Positions 1 to 11,552 of a stretch of DNA of 64,000 nt are shown here, in pieces (the stretch's first letter is position 1; the number at the start of each line of letters is the position of its first letter). Source of the stretch: Protea cynaroides (Eukaryota > Streptophyta > Magnoliopsida > Proteales > Proteaceae); assembly GCA_028583415.1 (NCBI GenBank), contig CM053270.1:6704342-6768341 (forward strand). The letters run 5' to 3'. The translations under genes and the position numbers were made by a program. Below the pieces are notes generated by a model. It did not search any database. It was not told where the DNA came from and saw only the letters and a list, made by a program, of their open reading frames with translations.

Positions 1-735
1 ATTACGACAAGAGACTAAAGTCACATATGTGTATAATAAAGAGTGAACAAAATGCAGGAAACTCCTAATGAATATTTAAATGAAAACTACAAGAAACTTT
101 AAATGGAAATTTACACACAATTCTAAAAACATCATAACTACACATGGAGATAAAAAACTAGGAAATAGGAAGAAAATGAAAACAGCTAAGCAATGTAAAG
201 AACTCTACTACCATAGCGAAACCTAGATGACAAAAGATATCAAAAGAAACAAAACAGAAGGACCATGTAAAGAAGCCCACAATCGTATAAAACAAAAATT
301 TGAGACCAAAAGCTCACCAATGAAATCCATAAAATACAAAGATATTAAAAGAAACCAACACACAACCCATATAGGATCTCTACAGTAAATTTCTCAGGCA
401 CAGAACTACATCTAAGAAAATAAATAGAGAGCTATATAACATCTAGGAAGGGCATTTGATAAACTGAGAATTCAGAAATAGAAGGAAAGAATGCAAAAAT
501 TATACGATATGGCTACAAAATAAATCATGATAACATACATCAAGAAACGTGCATAGCTAATGTAAAGATCATAACAAGACACATCCATAAGTATGTATAT
601 CTGTTGAGAAGAATTATAAACATCATAAAGAAACTTTCAGCAATTTGAGAGCATTCAAATAGACAAAACATATCTGGTAAACAACAAGATGATAAAAATC
701 CTGCATAATTAGGACCCACACCTTGATCATAGCCG

Positions 736-738
<3 letters not shown>
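1..738. other. AT-rich intergenic sequence, nothing recognised
   Basis: AT-rich sequence with no open frame of useful length and no recognisable repeat termini. I see no gene here. Confidence 0.5.

Positions 739-770
<32 letters not shown>
739..770. repeat. (CT)16 microsatellite
   Basis: An uninterrupted run of about sixteen CT dinucleotides. Confidence 0.95.
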
Positions 771-773
<3 letters not shown>

Positions 774-1073
774 GAGTATCCTTATCCCTATTTTAATATC
801 TCTATCCCCGGTGGTAAGTAATCTGATTACAGTAAAATGATCAAATGAAAAAGATTCAGATCTGAAACAAAGTATGCACTCTCACGGAATTGCAGCTGGT
901 TGGATTTAAGAATCTGCTTCCTATGGCATAATGGAGTAATACAAATCACCAAGAAAAGAAAGAGAGAGAGAGGCAACGTGTCTTTGATTATTCTCTTCGC
1001 AGCGAAGAAAGAAAAAAAGCCGGGACGGATGGTTCCACGTCCAAAGAAAAGGTGGAAAAGGGGATCGGGAGAG
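771..1073. other. Left flank of the LARD-like element
   Basis: Mixed sequence with a GA-rich stretch ending directly at the LTR. Short overlapping frames occur on both strands, but none resembles a protein I know. It may have been continuous with the pyrimidine-rich region after 5220 before the retrotransposon inserted. Confidence 0.4.
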
Positions 1074-1511
1074 TGTAAGAATTTTAGATAGATCATCTTT
1101 AAGTTTTCCCACGGGATTTCCCATGAACCCTAACAAACACACTACACAAATTACTAGAATACAAATGAGTATAGAAAAGAGATGATTAGAGACATACCTC
1201 TTGCTGTAGATTGATTTCCGACCGTTTTTCCCTTTTGATTTGAATGCTTGGAATGATTGGATCAAAGTCTTCCACAGCCTGTCGGGATCCTTTGACCTTC
1301 TCTCTGCGTATGGAAATAGGAGAAAAAAATAACACCGTGGTTGTGGGGACTCTAACCATTAGTATTTATAATACCACCCCAATCCTGGACCAGTCCCACA
1401 GTGGACCAGGTTGGTCCATCTCTAATCATACTTAAACCGGTTTATCCGTAACTAGACTCCCACCGAATCAACTAACCTTATAATTAATTAAGCCCATAAA
1501 AATATCTTACA
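1074..1511 (-). repeat. 3' LTR of the LARD-like element
   Basis: 438 bp with inverted ends TGTAAGA/TCTTACA, matching 4783-5220. On the minus strand this is the downstream LTR, directly after the purine tract. Confidence 0.9.
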
Positions 1512-1525
1512 ATCTCCCACTTGGG
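1512..1525 (-). promoter_or_regulatory. Polypurine tract of the LARD-like element
   Basis: Read on the minus strand the sequence is CCAAGTGGGAGAT immediately before the 3' LTR, a typical copia-type plus-strand primer. Confidence 0.75.
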
Positions 1526-1843
1526 CTATATTAATTATAAATTCACCATTGATCCAATGTGGCCATGGAATCTAATTACACCAAAACCATCCTTTACTTT
1601 GATCTAGTCATCAAGCCTACCAATGTCGAACAACAGCGGAAAGTACTTCTACACATCCGGTGTACCCCATTCTGTCAGTCACATACAAAGGTCTACTTAA
1701 TGACATAAATCACTTTGAGATGAATACTTGAGTCCAATGATCGAATTACCACGATCCCGTTACCTTAAAATCCTTATAGGTCAACGCACTTTGATATTAT
1801 CCAACTTATATAGGCAAACCGCCTCTAGTTTGGACTAATATCA

Positions 1844-1920
1844 TACTTTGGCTTACCGCCTTCTTTGGCTGAATACCGCATTCTTTGGCTAAATGCCGCC
1901 TTCTTTGGCTAAATACCGCC
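1844..1920. repeat. 20-bp tandem repeat, about four units
   Basis: Units of the form TTCTTTGGCTxAATxCCGCC start at 1844 (shortened), 1861, 1881 and 1901. Confidence 0.85.
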
Positions 1921-2991
1921 TTGCAATTTTGACATATCTTAAATAATCAAAATACATACAAGCAATAAATGTTCACCAATAATCTTGTCCATTAAACCAC
2001 AGACAGAACAATCAATTACAGATAAACCATCAATTACTAGATCTCCCACTAACCAAGCAGATTTAAACACTCCCACTGATAAAACCTTTTCAACCATTCC
2101 AAGAAAACCTTTTCAACCTGTCTTTACATTGCCCTAGAGATCAACTATGACTGGTACAACTAGTCAAACCAAAGATTGCACAGTCAAACATGAAAAACTA
2201 TTCACCACATCACTTAACAAATACGATCAACATTACATGCAGTCATTTACCTTACAACATCATACGCATGATTTCTTTTAATTTAATTGAAAAGAAAAAC
2301 TTTACATTCCGATATTTCAAATAACATCATTACATTTTTAATATGGGAACAATATGTTTAGTCAAACAATAAACGTAAAACAAAGTAAAATCAAGAGCAG
2401 AAAAAACATTTGAATGTAAAAGAAACTTTACAATATTCAAGACAACTGTTTTCAAGACCCTCCTACCCCAAATACCTAGAGAGTTCTTGAATCATTATCC
2501 CTTTCTAGATATGCTTATCTGGCTTAACAGTATTTAGTCAAACCACCTATCTATGGTCAATCTACCCATCTTTGAGTAATCCGCCTTGGAGTTACCCAAT
2601 AATAACTGGTACTAGAGAGCTAGGTTAATAAACTATCTTCTGACCCCTTCTAAAACATTATTCTTATCCTTTGGATTTTTCTTAAATAATCCTTTCACAA
2701 TATTTCTCATCTTAATACTGCTACACATAACCTCAATAGTAGAATACCTCACAACTTATGTAAACTACTATGAAAGATACATCTAGGTTAAACGACGATC
2801 CTAGACTAGTCTCCAACCTTTTCATAATAAATTTTATTCTTTGTCCCAGGAAGAGCAAAAATATATATCAAAACATTCTTTGGGACAGTCATACTTGGAT
2901 GAACACATCAGTGTATGAGTTTAAATATAGTATCAAACAACTGAAGACTCATACATATACCCTTTACTTGCATTAACCACATAAACCTTTA

Positions 2992-3492
2992 ATGCAAATA
3001 AATATTCTTTTCCAAGAGTTAACCAACTACACATTCTCCTTTGGGATAAACATGCAGTGGTCTTTTCAGTTTCTGTGCAATAACTCCGAAAGAATAATGA
3101 CTCTCGAAAATCCCATCACCTTTGGGTTAATGAGACTCCCTAAAGTCAAAATCCTTTCATGCAAATAAATATCCTTTTCCAAGAGTTAACCAACTACACA
3201 TTCTCCTTTAGGATAAACATGCAGTGGTCTTCTCAGTTTCTGTGCAATAACTGCGAAAGAATAATGACTCTTGAAAATCCCACCACCTTTGGGTTAATGA
3301 AACTCCCTAAAGTCAAAACCCTTTCATGCAAATAAATATCATTTTCCAAGAGTTAACCAACTACACATTCTCCTTTGGGATAAACATGTAGTGGTCTTCT
3401 CAGTTTCTGTGCAATAACTGCGAAATAATAATGACTCTCAAAAATCCCACCACCTTTAGGTTAATGAGACTCCCTAAAGTCAAAACCCTTTC
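2992..3492. repeat. Three 167-bp tandem repeats inside the LARD-like element
   Basis: Units begin with ATGCAAATAAATAT at 2992, 3159 and 3326, each 167 bp, with only a few substitutions between them. Several in-frame stops occur in every frame, so the array is not a coding repeat. Confidence 0.9.
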
Positions 3493-4139
3493 AATTCATG
3501 TGCATGAACGTACCTTTAACTTTGACAATGTCACCTTTGGGTTAACACTGACTTTCTTAGCTGTTATTCACACCATAAATAACAGTGCATTAATATATCA
3601 TTTATTGTATATGTAAATGCATAAATTTGGGGTTTGAGTACCACCATGTTGGAACTGAGTGTACCACTTTGGTGGATTCCACCTAATCTTCACATGATAC
3701 CCACAAATCTTAATTTGATCAAAACTTGACAATGTCACCTTTGGGTGTACATCGCCCTTACATAAGCATTTACAAATACATGAACTTTGAATTTGAAGAC
3801 ATCAAGATGAAACTAGGTATACCACTTTGGTGGGTTTCACTCAATTCCACAATGATATTCCCAAAACCTACTTTGCAGCACATTGTGGGTCAATAAATAA
3901 AATCTCATGCACACATAACCTTCTACATGCATCTGGTACAAAATAACTGATAAATAAGCAAAAAACTGCAAATCGAATTAATTTGGGGCACCTTTTAATA
4001 AAAAATAAACTCCCTAAATCACCAAACTGTATCAAACTATGTACCAAACTGTAGAGCATCAAAATACAAAACCAACACAAAAAACCGCGTCAGAATCCAA
4101 CTCTCCTAGCTCTCACAATCGCCGTTCAAAGTTGGCTTT

Positions 4140-4460
4140 AAGCATTCTTGAATCCTGAACCGGCTAGGACCGATTCATCCGGGTTCGGTTCAGTTTTTGG
4201 GTCAACATTTCGGGTCAAAAACCGGGTGAACTGGTCAAAATCACGGGTCGTCAGGTCGGGTAGCCGGGTTAAAATGTCGGGTCGCGGGGGTCGGGTTGCC
4301 TCACTTGGTCTGGCTGGGTTTGCCCCCTGTCCAAACTGGGCCTGGGCTGGGCCAGCCTTGGCGCGCCTGGGCTGGGTAGACTCGGCCCGAGTCAACCCAG
4401 CGAACCCGTTAGGGTTAACGATTCGGCGCCGAGCCCACCTGGCGATGACTCGGCGCCATC
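4140..4460. other. GC-rich leader segment of the LARD-like element
   Basis: A compositional island rich in GGGTCG/CGGGTC words, unlike the AT-rich remainder. In the element's own sense it lies a few hundred bases after the primer-binding site, so it is probably part of the transcribed leader. Long open frames on both strands here follow from composition and I do not call them genes. Confidence 0.6.
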
Positions 4461-4768
4461 AGATTCCTTTTTTTTTTTTTTACTTTTCCAACTGCCGGCG
4501 TGTGGATCTCACGCGCCTTTTCAAGCGGCACGTGAGAGCACGTCGGGTAGTTTCCGGCGACCAACTTTATGTCGCCGGCTCCGTCTCTCCGAGGCCTACA
4601 ATCCTGTATAACTTATTTTGCTTTTTAATGGTCCAAATTTTTTTTTCAAGAGTCCAAACCCTAGACAGGTTCGAAGAGAATTTTGGGAGAAAAATCTCTC
4701 CATTTTCCAATCCAATCAAACATAAAGATTTAACAATACTTTTCCATTGATTCTAGATCTGTGTATGA

Positions 4769-4781
4769 GGCTCTGATACCA
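4769..4781 (-). promoter_or_regulatory. Primer-binding site, initiator Met-tRNA
   Basis: On the minus strand the sequence is TGGTATCAGAGCC, one base inside the 5' LTR. It matches the 3' end of plant initiator Met-tRNA and fixes the element's orientation. Confidence 0.9.
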
Positions 4782-4782
4782 C

Positions 4783-5220
4783 TGTAAGAATTTTAGATAG
4801 ATCCTCTTTGAGTTTTTCCATGGGATTTCCCATGAACCCTAACAAACACACTGCACAAATTACTAGAATACAAATGGGTATTGAAAAGAGATGATTAGAA
4901 ACATACCTCTTGCTGTAGATTGATTTTCGACCATTTTTCCCTTTTGATTTGAATGCTTGGAATGCTTGGATCAAAGTCTTCCACAGCCTGTCGGGATCCC
5001 TTGACCTTCTCTCTGCGTATGAGAACAGGAGAAGAAAATAACACCGTAGCTGTGGGGACTCTAACCATTGGTATTTATAATACCACCCCAACCCTGGACC
5101 AGTCCCACACTGGACCAGGTTGGTCCATCTCTAATCATACTTAAACCGGTTTACCCATAACTAGACTCCCACTGAATCAACTAACCTTATAATTAATTAA
5201 GCCCATAAAAATATCTTACA
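4783..5220 (-). repeat. 5' LTR of the LARD-like element
   Basis: 438 bp with TGTAAGA/TCTTACA ends. A TATA-like TTATAAATA occurs on the minus strand near 5078. Confidence 0.9.
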
Positions 5221-6180
5221 AGGAGGAGAGCGAAGAATCAGAAGATTAAAACTCGCTCGGATTTTGGGGGTACAGACTAAAAATGAGATCGAGACGACTA
5301 AGAATACAAAGAAAATCAATAGAAAAGATCGCATATAACATGGTTAGAATTCGACAGAGGAAGATGCAGGAGACGAGAGCCATTAAACCGGGAAGAAGAG
5401 CTTATTAGGGTTTTGAAACCTGACCTTCTGAGAGCTTCTGTCTGTGGGGAACCAAGAACCTCCCTTCCTTCTTTCTTGATTTTTTCTTTTTCTTCTTCAA
5501 ATCATCTGAGAACACCTCACCGGAGAAACAATCGGCATTTGGAATAATATTGATCGCCGCCGTCAACCTCTTCTTCTTATTGATTTCGGCTCCTCTTCTT
5601 TCTTCTTTTCTTGATTTTTTCTTCAAACCCTCCGTGAATCAACGCCAGATCTGGTTGCCGTCACCATAGGCCGCCATCGCCACCCTCTTCTTCTTCCTCA
5701 AACTCCCTTCTTTCTCTCTGTGTTTTCGCCTCTCCTTCTTTCACTCTCTGTTTCCCTAGATCGCAGAGGTTTTTATGAAACCCTCTTCTCTGACCAATGT
5801 TTCTGCCTCCCAATCTTGATTTCAAGCAGATAAAAAAATCCTCTCAGCAAGTCATCTTCCTCCTTGCTCTTCCCCATTCGGATTTGAAAATCCTCCATCA
5901 TCTTTTTCTCCCATTTATTTCTTCTTGTTTCTTCCATCTCAGCTGTCTCTCTCTTCTGCTCCTCTGTTTCGCTTATCTCCGCTCTCAAACCCTCATCTCC
6001 CCTTCTGTTCGTTGTTTTCCGATCTGAAAAATCCCTTTCTCTTTTTGTTTTTGTTTTTCCCCTTTTTTTTTTTTTATACACATATACATATTTTATTACA
6101 AAAATACCCCTCTCTTCAAATTGGTTTGGTCCAACATGATTTGGAATCTTGTTTCCAAACCACGTGGACATCAAATGAAT
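5221..6180. other. Pyrimidine-rich region resembling a gene margin
   Basis: Dense CTT/TTC-rich sequence, like a plant 5' leader or promoter margin, but no open frame resembles a known protein. If it was continuous with the sequence before 1074, the LARD-like element inserted into it. No gene call is justified. Confidence 0.35.
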
Positions 6181-7640
6181 GATTTAAAAAAAAATTATTA
6201 TTATTATTTTATTATTTATTTATTTTTTGTTACATTGAACTAAAAAAAAATTAATCTAATTTTATCGACAAATTTGAAGTGTCTACAGACTATCGAGTGT
6301 TTATATAGAAAATAGACCTATTGTTGGAGTAGGATACGTCGTCTAGAGATTGAATAGGATGAGGAGACTAACTCCTCTAACAATCGTTAACTGATTACAT
6401 CCTGGCACCGTAGGATGAGGATCCTACGATCAGGACAAGTCGCCACTATCGACTTTTCAGGTAGCTAATGAGTATCCATTTATTGGAGAGTCCATTCCGA
6501 GTCTAACTCTCCATGCCGTGATGTAGCAGGAGTGTTCCTCTGACTTGTGATGCCGACTTTGAGACCTAGGACATGCTGACCTGCATGTACTTCCTCTCAC
6601 TGTATGAAAATTCCCTGGAGGTGACATCTGCCTCGACACGCGTCGTCTTCTCGTTATGTCAATGGTCGAACACGTGTCGACTCCTAATTGGTAGGCGAAA
6701 TATGGTATTAATAGGCTAGAAGGTGTTTATCATTATTGTGATAATCTATTATTACTTCTTTATGTCTAGTGATAGTAAAACAATTGTTGTGTATGACTCA
6801 TAATTTATTCTCATAAATGATTTATCATAAATAACTCATAAACATAAACATAAATTTACCATAGAAAGCCTTAGTGAAATAGTGATTTTTTTTTTTTAGT
6901 TGAAGAATTCATCTGTCAGAGCTGATAGCCCAAGAAGTAGGTGATCATGCCGGATATGAGCTCCTAAAATTCTGCAACTTTAAAATATGACTTTCTTTTG
7001 ATTCTTAATTTCCCATTATTTGGAACACATTTAACCTGGAATTTGGGAGAAAGCAATATTTGTGAAGGTATGCCAACTCTATTCTTGAAAGTTTTTGTAA
7101 GACAAGATTTTGAAGGGCTTCCCACATAATCGAGGTGTACCTATCTGTGTGCTTTTCCTCCTAAATTGTGTGGAATGGCCACGAAATTGTATCTGGTGTG
7201 TGTTTTGAATGGATCCACTTAGTTTGTAAAGATTGTTGGTGTAAATTCATGAAAAACTAACTAAAAAAATAAAGAAAAAAGATTTTTACCACATAAAATA
7301 CATTTTTTATTTGAAATTTTTTTAAAAGAGGATAATTTTAGAAATACATACATTATGGGATGCACATGCTGGGAAAAATACCGTGGAAAATACATATGTT
7401 ATGGGATACATATGAACTTTCCCGGTTTACCACAAAAAGGGAACACAAAAAAAAAAAAAAACAATTACTTTCCCATAAATGATAAATTCAAGTTTTTTTT
7501 TTTTATTTTTAATTTTCAAATAATTACTCGTACACATCTTAAATTCAAAACCTAGCTACAAATAGACCTAGCTAGCTGATTAACTGATTTCTATCAATGA
7601 TGACGTCTAATGTTATAATGGTCAAATACCCTTAATGAAG
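6181..7640. other. AT-rich intergenic sequence, nothing recognised
   Basis: Homopolymer-rich, with a GC-richer patch around 6340-6680. I recognise no gene, terminal repeat or RNA. Confidence 0.45.
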
Positions 7641-8534
7641 AGGTGAAATGACTTTGTTGCCCTCAATGCAAATAAGAGAAATGGAACCGTCACCCTCCCT
7701 CTTCGTTTCCCGGGCGAAACCGTAAGGGAAAGGACACTCGCGACTTCTCATCTTCTACTCCGACCTGCAACATCCACTCGGCCTGCAATTTTCTTGTCGG
7801 ACGATCTTCCGCTGGGACCTTGCAATTCCATAGTCCGACGAGCTGTTACACCCACCTCTGTAAGTCCTTTCTGGGGTGCAAGGAAAGGAAATGATTCGTA
7901 AATTCACCGACGCAGTCTCGTTATGCTTGAAGCCCTTTACGTGTTCTTCAACCCTCTTTTGTTGCAAGTCCAGCTTCTATGTCTCGGTGGAAAACCCTAT
8001 GTTATCGCTGGAACTCGGGCAAAGCTGAGAAAAAGGTATCTGGAATTTGTTTCTGTAGGAAGGAAGAAACTAGATTCCGATTCATAGGTTAAATTCGCTA
8101 TTATCAGAAGTTCAGGGAAAATTTTGGGCATCGAAGCCTTAATCTCCCAAGTCATTCGGAAACTCCGTAAGTTGTTTCATGCTTACTCATTTCGGTTTAT
8201 TTTTCCATTCACAATTTTTTTTTTATAAAATTTTAATTTTATTATTTGTATATATTTTTCAACAAATCTGTTGATCGACCATATATATTTTTCATCAAAT
8301 TTGATGATCGAGCTGCAAATACAATCTCTCATTCTGCAAATGGTTTTTCTTCTCATATTTATTGACTTATCCGATAGCCTTCGATTTGAACAGAGCAACT
8401 TATTGTTGGAACATTAGATTCTGTATTTTCTGCAGGACACCGTCTTTTAATCTATTATTGAGATTTTTTTTTTTTTTTTTTATATGCTTAAAGACTTTAT
8501 TGAAGCAACAAAAGAGAGGGAAGATATTATTGAG
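7641..8534 (+). other. Possible 5' leader of the N-myristoyltransferase pseudogene
   Basis: This sequence leads into the pseudogene start. A CTCTGTAAGT motif near 7855 and a pyrimidine stretch ending TTCTGCAG near 8430 could be the remains of a leader intron. If so, the copy arose by genomic duplication and not by retroposition. Confidence 0.3.
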
Positions 8535-8973
8535 ATGGTTGGTAGCAATTCACCACCTGGTTCCCCTGAGAACCCGAAGCCTAACCCTGATGAGAATCTA
8601 CCTCTCGAGAATGATATGTCAATCGAGACTGTAGCTTGAAGAGTTCAAGATTCTCTTTCCCTGGGGAAGAAACATAAGTTTTGGGAAACCCAGCCAGTTG
8701 GTCAATTTAAAGATCTCGGAGACACTAGTTAACCTGCAGGCCGAATTGAACAGCCAACGCACCTTATAATCTTCTGAATCAGTATGAATGGACCACTTGT
8801 GACATTGGCAATGAGGAGACCTGCACGGAGGTTTACAACCTCCTTACAAACTATTATGTTGAAGATGATGAGAACATGTTCAGATTCAATTATTCAATTA
8901 TGTCCGTGTTAAGTTTTCAAAGAAGTTGATTGCTTTCATTACATGTCCCTATAAGGATTAGGGTCCAGGATGA
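8535..8973 (+). pseudogene. NMT1: N-myristoyltransferase (NMT1-like) pseudogene fragment
   Basis: The conceptual translation from ATG 8535 gives the start of plant glycylpeptide N-tetradecanoyltransferase: NSPPGSPENPKPNPDENLPL, then RVQDSLSLGKKHKFWETQPV and GQFKDLGDTS. The intact enzyme transfers myristate to N-terminal glycines in the cytosol. This copy is dead. TGA at 8637 replaces what is probably an arginine codon (CGA to TGA), TAA at 8730 replaces leucine, and about ten codons are missing near 8760. The frame then shifts, and from 8765 the next family block is readable (YNLLNQYEWTTCDIGNEET to ENMFRFNYS). The segment that normally follows is deleted, and VRVKFSKKLIAFIT (from 8902) and RIRVQDE (from 8954) sit in two further frames. 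Homology then stops; roughly the first 120 of over 400 residues are represented. Confidence 0.85.
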
Positions 8974-9066
8974 AGCTTGCCGGAGGTGATGCTTGCTAGA
9001 TGTGAACCTCGTCGAAGGTGATGCTTGCTAGAGTTGAAGCTCACCGGAGGTTATGGTTGCTGGAGA
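8971..9066. repeat. 32-bp tandem repeat, three units
   Basis: Degenerate units beginning TGAAGCTTGCCGGAGGTGAT start at 8971, 9003 and 9035, at the point where the NMT homology ends. Confidence 0.8.
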
Positions 9067-9829
9067 TGGAAGTCGCATAGAGATAAGCTCGTTGGAATAA
9101 GAAGGAGGAGTTCAAATTTTTGTGAACCAATGAAGGTTAAAACTGTCATTTCAGCCCTAAGAGTGGCCTTATTGCTTTTGAACCACTAGGGGGGATAAAT
9201 TTGTCCTTTTATTTTTACGTGTTCCGCAGTCTGCAGAAATGAAGCAGTTGTAATTCTTTGAAAATTTAGGGAAATGCTTGGATTTAGGGCAAAGTTCAGG
9301 TGAGGTACGAGTAATTTACCCTCTTTATTAATATGGATATCCAAATTTAACCAAAAAAAAGTGTAAATTCATTAATGTATATGATGGACGTGTATTTACT
9401 ATTTGTATATTTGAATGTGATTTCAAAGTATTCATACAATGTTTTTATTAATTAATTGTATTCATTAATGTTCTTTTAAAATTTCTATTCGTATCTTGAT
9501 CGGGATTTAGGGTTATCCTACATCATATTTTTTCCTTATATTTTTAATGTGATTTAAAGGTATGCATACAATGTTTTAATAATATGAAGTCGTTGAGCAA
9601 ATTTGTTCATGTTATGTTTTAATTTTTATATTATTTAACATTAAATCTTGTTGATTATTGTCAAAAATGTTTTTATATAATTGTTATATGTTGGATGTTT
9701 GATGTTTGATGTTTGATGTTGTTGACTATGTGATGTTATAATTTTGTTCATTAATTAATTGTATTTGTTATATGACTTGTATATGTGTTGTGGAAAATGT
9801 GATGTAGTTTTTTGAACATATGGCCATGC
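9067..9829. other. AT-rich sequence, nothing recognised
   Basis: Contains a short GTTTGAT repeat near 9690-9720. No gene seen. Confidence 0.45.
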
Positions 9830-10720
9830 ACCGGATCCCCTGGTTGGCAATATGGGATTCGGAAGCCGAAATTGGGTCATAGGAATGTGCGATGTAAGTT
9901 ATGCATAATCTCTAATGTTATTCATTAATAAGAGAGAGAATGTGTTGGGATCCACTGAAGTACCTGTGGCGGTAATGCATACTTTCCAAAAGCATCTCAA
10001 TGCTGGGAAAGCCGTGGTGAGAGCTAGGCAAAGAGAGGTGGAGTGGTTGCATTGCCATGTTATGGTTGTGGCATCATGTTTGTTCATAGTCCCTAGTGAT
10101 GTGACCGATAAATGAGGACAAAGAAATGGAGTACGAGTCTGCTCATGCTGGTGGAAGTAAATTATTTGATATAGATTTGCAGAGGGAGGAGAGCAAGTAG
10201 TATCAGGATGCAGTTAGGGCTAGTATGGGAACTTTGAGAGAGGATGATGACAAATACAGACAATCAGTTAGTACTGGAGTCGGATCCAATAGAAGGCCAT
10301 TAAGGGGCTTGCAACAATCAACCACTGTTAGGGAGAAGAGCCTTTTCGAGAGGCAATAGGAGAGAGAAAATATGGAGAAGAAATGGTGGTAGATTTCAGA
10401 GTGGAGTCTTCTAAGCAAACTAGGATCACTGATCAGTGATTACCAGGAAAGCAAGGACAGTGGGAAGAGCAAGTGGCAGATAGTAGATATGTAAGTTGCA
10501 AATATGTTCACTATTAATGCATGATTGTTCAATTTGGCAAAGGATTCCCCCCTATAGAAACTAATCGACATTGCAGCAGAGCCGGGTGAAATAGGTAAAC
10601 CCCTATGCAATGGGAGGGTCAACACCACTTCTTCACACTGGTGGTGGAGGAGCTAAAGAGGTATATTAAGGGGCTTAGGCCGACTTGAGAGAAGAGGGGG
10701 ACACAATAATGTGATGGCTG
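9830..10720 (+). pseudogene. Degenerate hAT-type transposase N-terminal remnant (tentative)
   Basis: Scattered frames resemble the BED-finger and linker region of plant hAT transposases. VPSDVTDK is near 10090; near 10210-10340 AVRASMGTLREDDDKYRQ is followed by a serine/arginine-rich stretch and TTVREKSLFERQ; near 10540 DSPL is followed by KLIDIAAEPGE. Stops separate all blocks. The order and spacing fit the family, but the match is from memory and weak. The conserved core and C-terminal dimerisation domain are not visible. Confidence 0.4.
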
Positions 10721-11444
10721 GACTTCCATACAATAAATGATAAATCGCAGTAAGAACTAACTATTAGAGGACTCCAAACAAGTGAACAACATAAACTGCT
10801 GACTGACAAAATGACATAATACTTAGCTAAATAGACTCTAACTTGACTACTTGATAGCACATGGGACCCACACAATCTTATCCATGTACTTTATCACGTA
10901 TTCATAACTAAAGCCCCAAATATGAGCTTTAAAGAAACCGATTACATCAATAAACCCAAAAATAAAAAGCCCAAAGGCCATAGCTCCCATCCATGGGCTA
11001 AAATAAAGTCTTTTGAGGTCCAGCTGGGCAATCTGAATTATCATTTATTAAATACTTTCCATCTGTGTCTCAACGTCAGTTGTAATTTTACCTGTGTATA
11101 ATTTTAACTTCCACCTGTTTTCATTATTAAAGTGAATAACTTGCTATTCCTTCTATCCATGCCGTTTCTTTTCACTTGCAATGACATACATGCAAGTTGA
11201 GTATTGAGAAACGTGCAACAATCAATGATACGTGATGGAGTTGGTTGATTTGGTGTCACTGTTCTAATTCCAATCTTTTCGATTGTTCTTTAAGCCTTTA
11301 TTTGTAAATTCAGTGCCGGTTGCTCTTACTTTGTCTAACAACTTGATTTTGACAAACTCAGTAAGCTTGTTAATTCTAATTGATGCATTCCCGATTGCCT
11401 TGCATGTTGTTTTAAGAACAAAGAACGATTCCCATTATTGGCAA
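10721..11444. other. Region upstream of the phosphatase gene
   Basis: AT-rich sequence that should contain the promoter and 5' leader of the gene starting at 11445. The frame is open upstream of that ATG back to 11283, but those residues do not look like the family, so I treat them as leader. I cannot assign a TATA box or transcription start. Confidence 0.4.
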
Positions 11445-11552
11445 ATGGATCATATAGATGAAATATATCGAAACAGAATAGCTGCACTTACAAGAGCATT
11501 GTATGCCATAAGATGTGTGAAAGAGGACAATGTTCCATGCAAAATTGAAGAG
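11445..11552 (+). CDS. DsPTP1: DsPTP1 exon 1
   Basis: Codes MDHIDEIYRNRIAALTRAL followed by a block ending VPCKIEE. The start is chosen because family members begin with a short Met-Asp-rich stretch before RIAAL. It ends at GAG before the donor GTAATC (phase 0). Confidence 0.85.

Larger units (their letters stand above)
1074..5220 (-). mobile_element. Non-autonomous LTR retrotransposon, LARD-like, minus strand
   Basis: Two direct repeats of exactly 438 bp (1074-1511 and 4783-5220) begin TGTAAGA and end TCTTACA. By eye they differ at about two dozen positions, mostly transitions. A primer-binding site complementary to initiator Met-tRNA lies inside the right repeat on the minus strand, and a purine tract lies inside the left one, so the element reads right to left. 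The internal 3.27 kb holds no gag, protease, integrase or reverse transcriptase that I can find in any frame. It is occupied by tandem repeats and a GC-rich leader. The purine tract resembles that of Ty1/copia elements, so a copia partner is the likely source of proteins. The flanking five bases (GAGAG and AGGAG) do not form a clean target duplication. Confidence 0.85.

Noticed and set aside
4148..4750. 200-codon open frame on the plus strand
   Set aside because: Antisense to the LARD-like element, caused by a GGGTCG-rich island. A second frame overlaps on the other strand and no domain is recognisable.
1069..5225. Target-site duplication for the LARD-like element
   Set aside because: GAGAG and AGGAG match at only three of five positions; not enough in purine-rich flanks.
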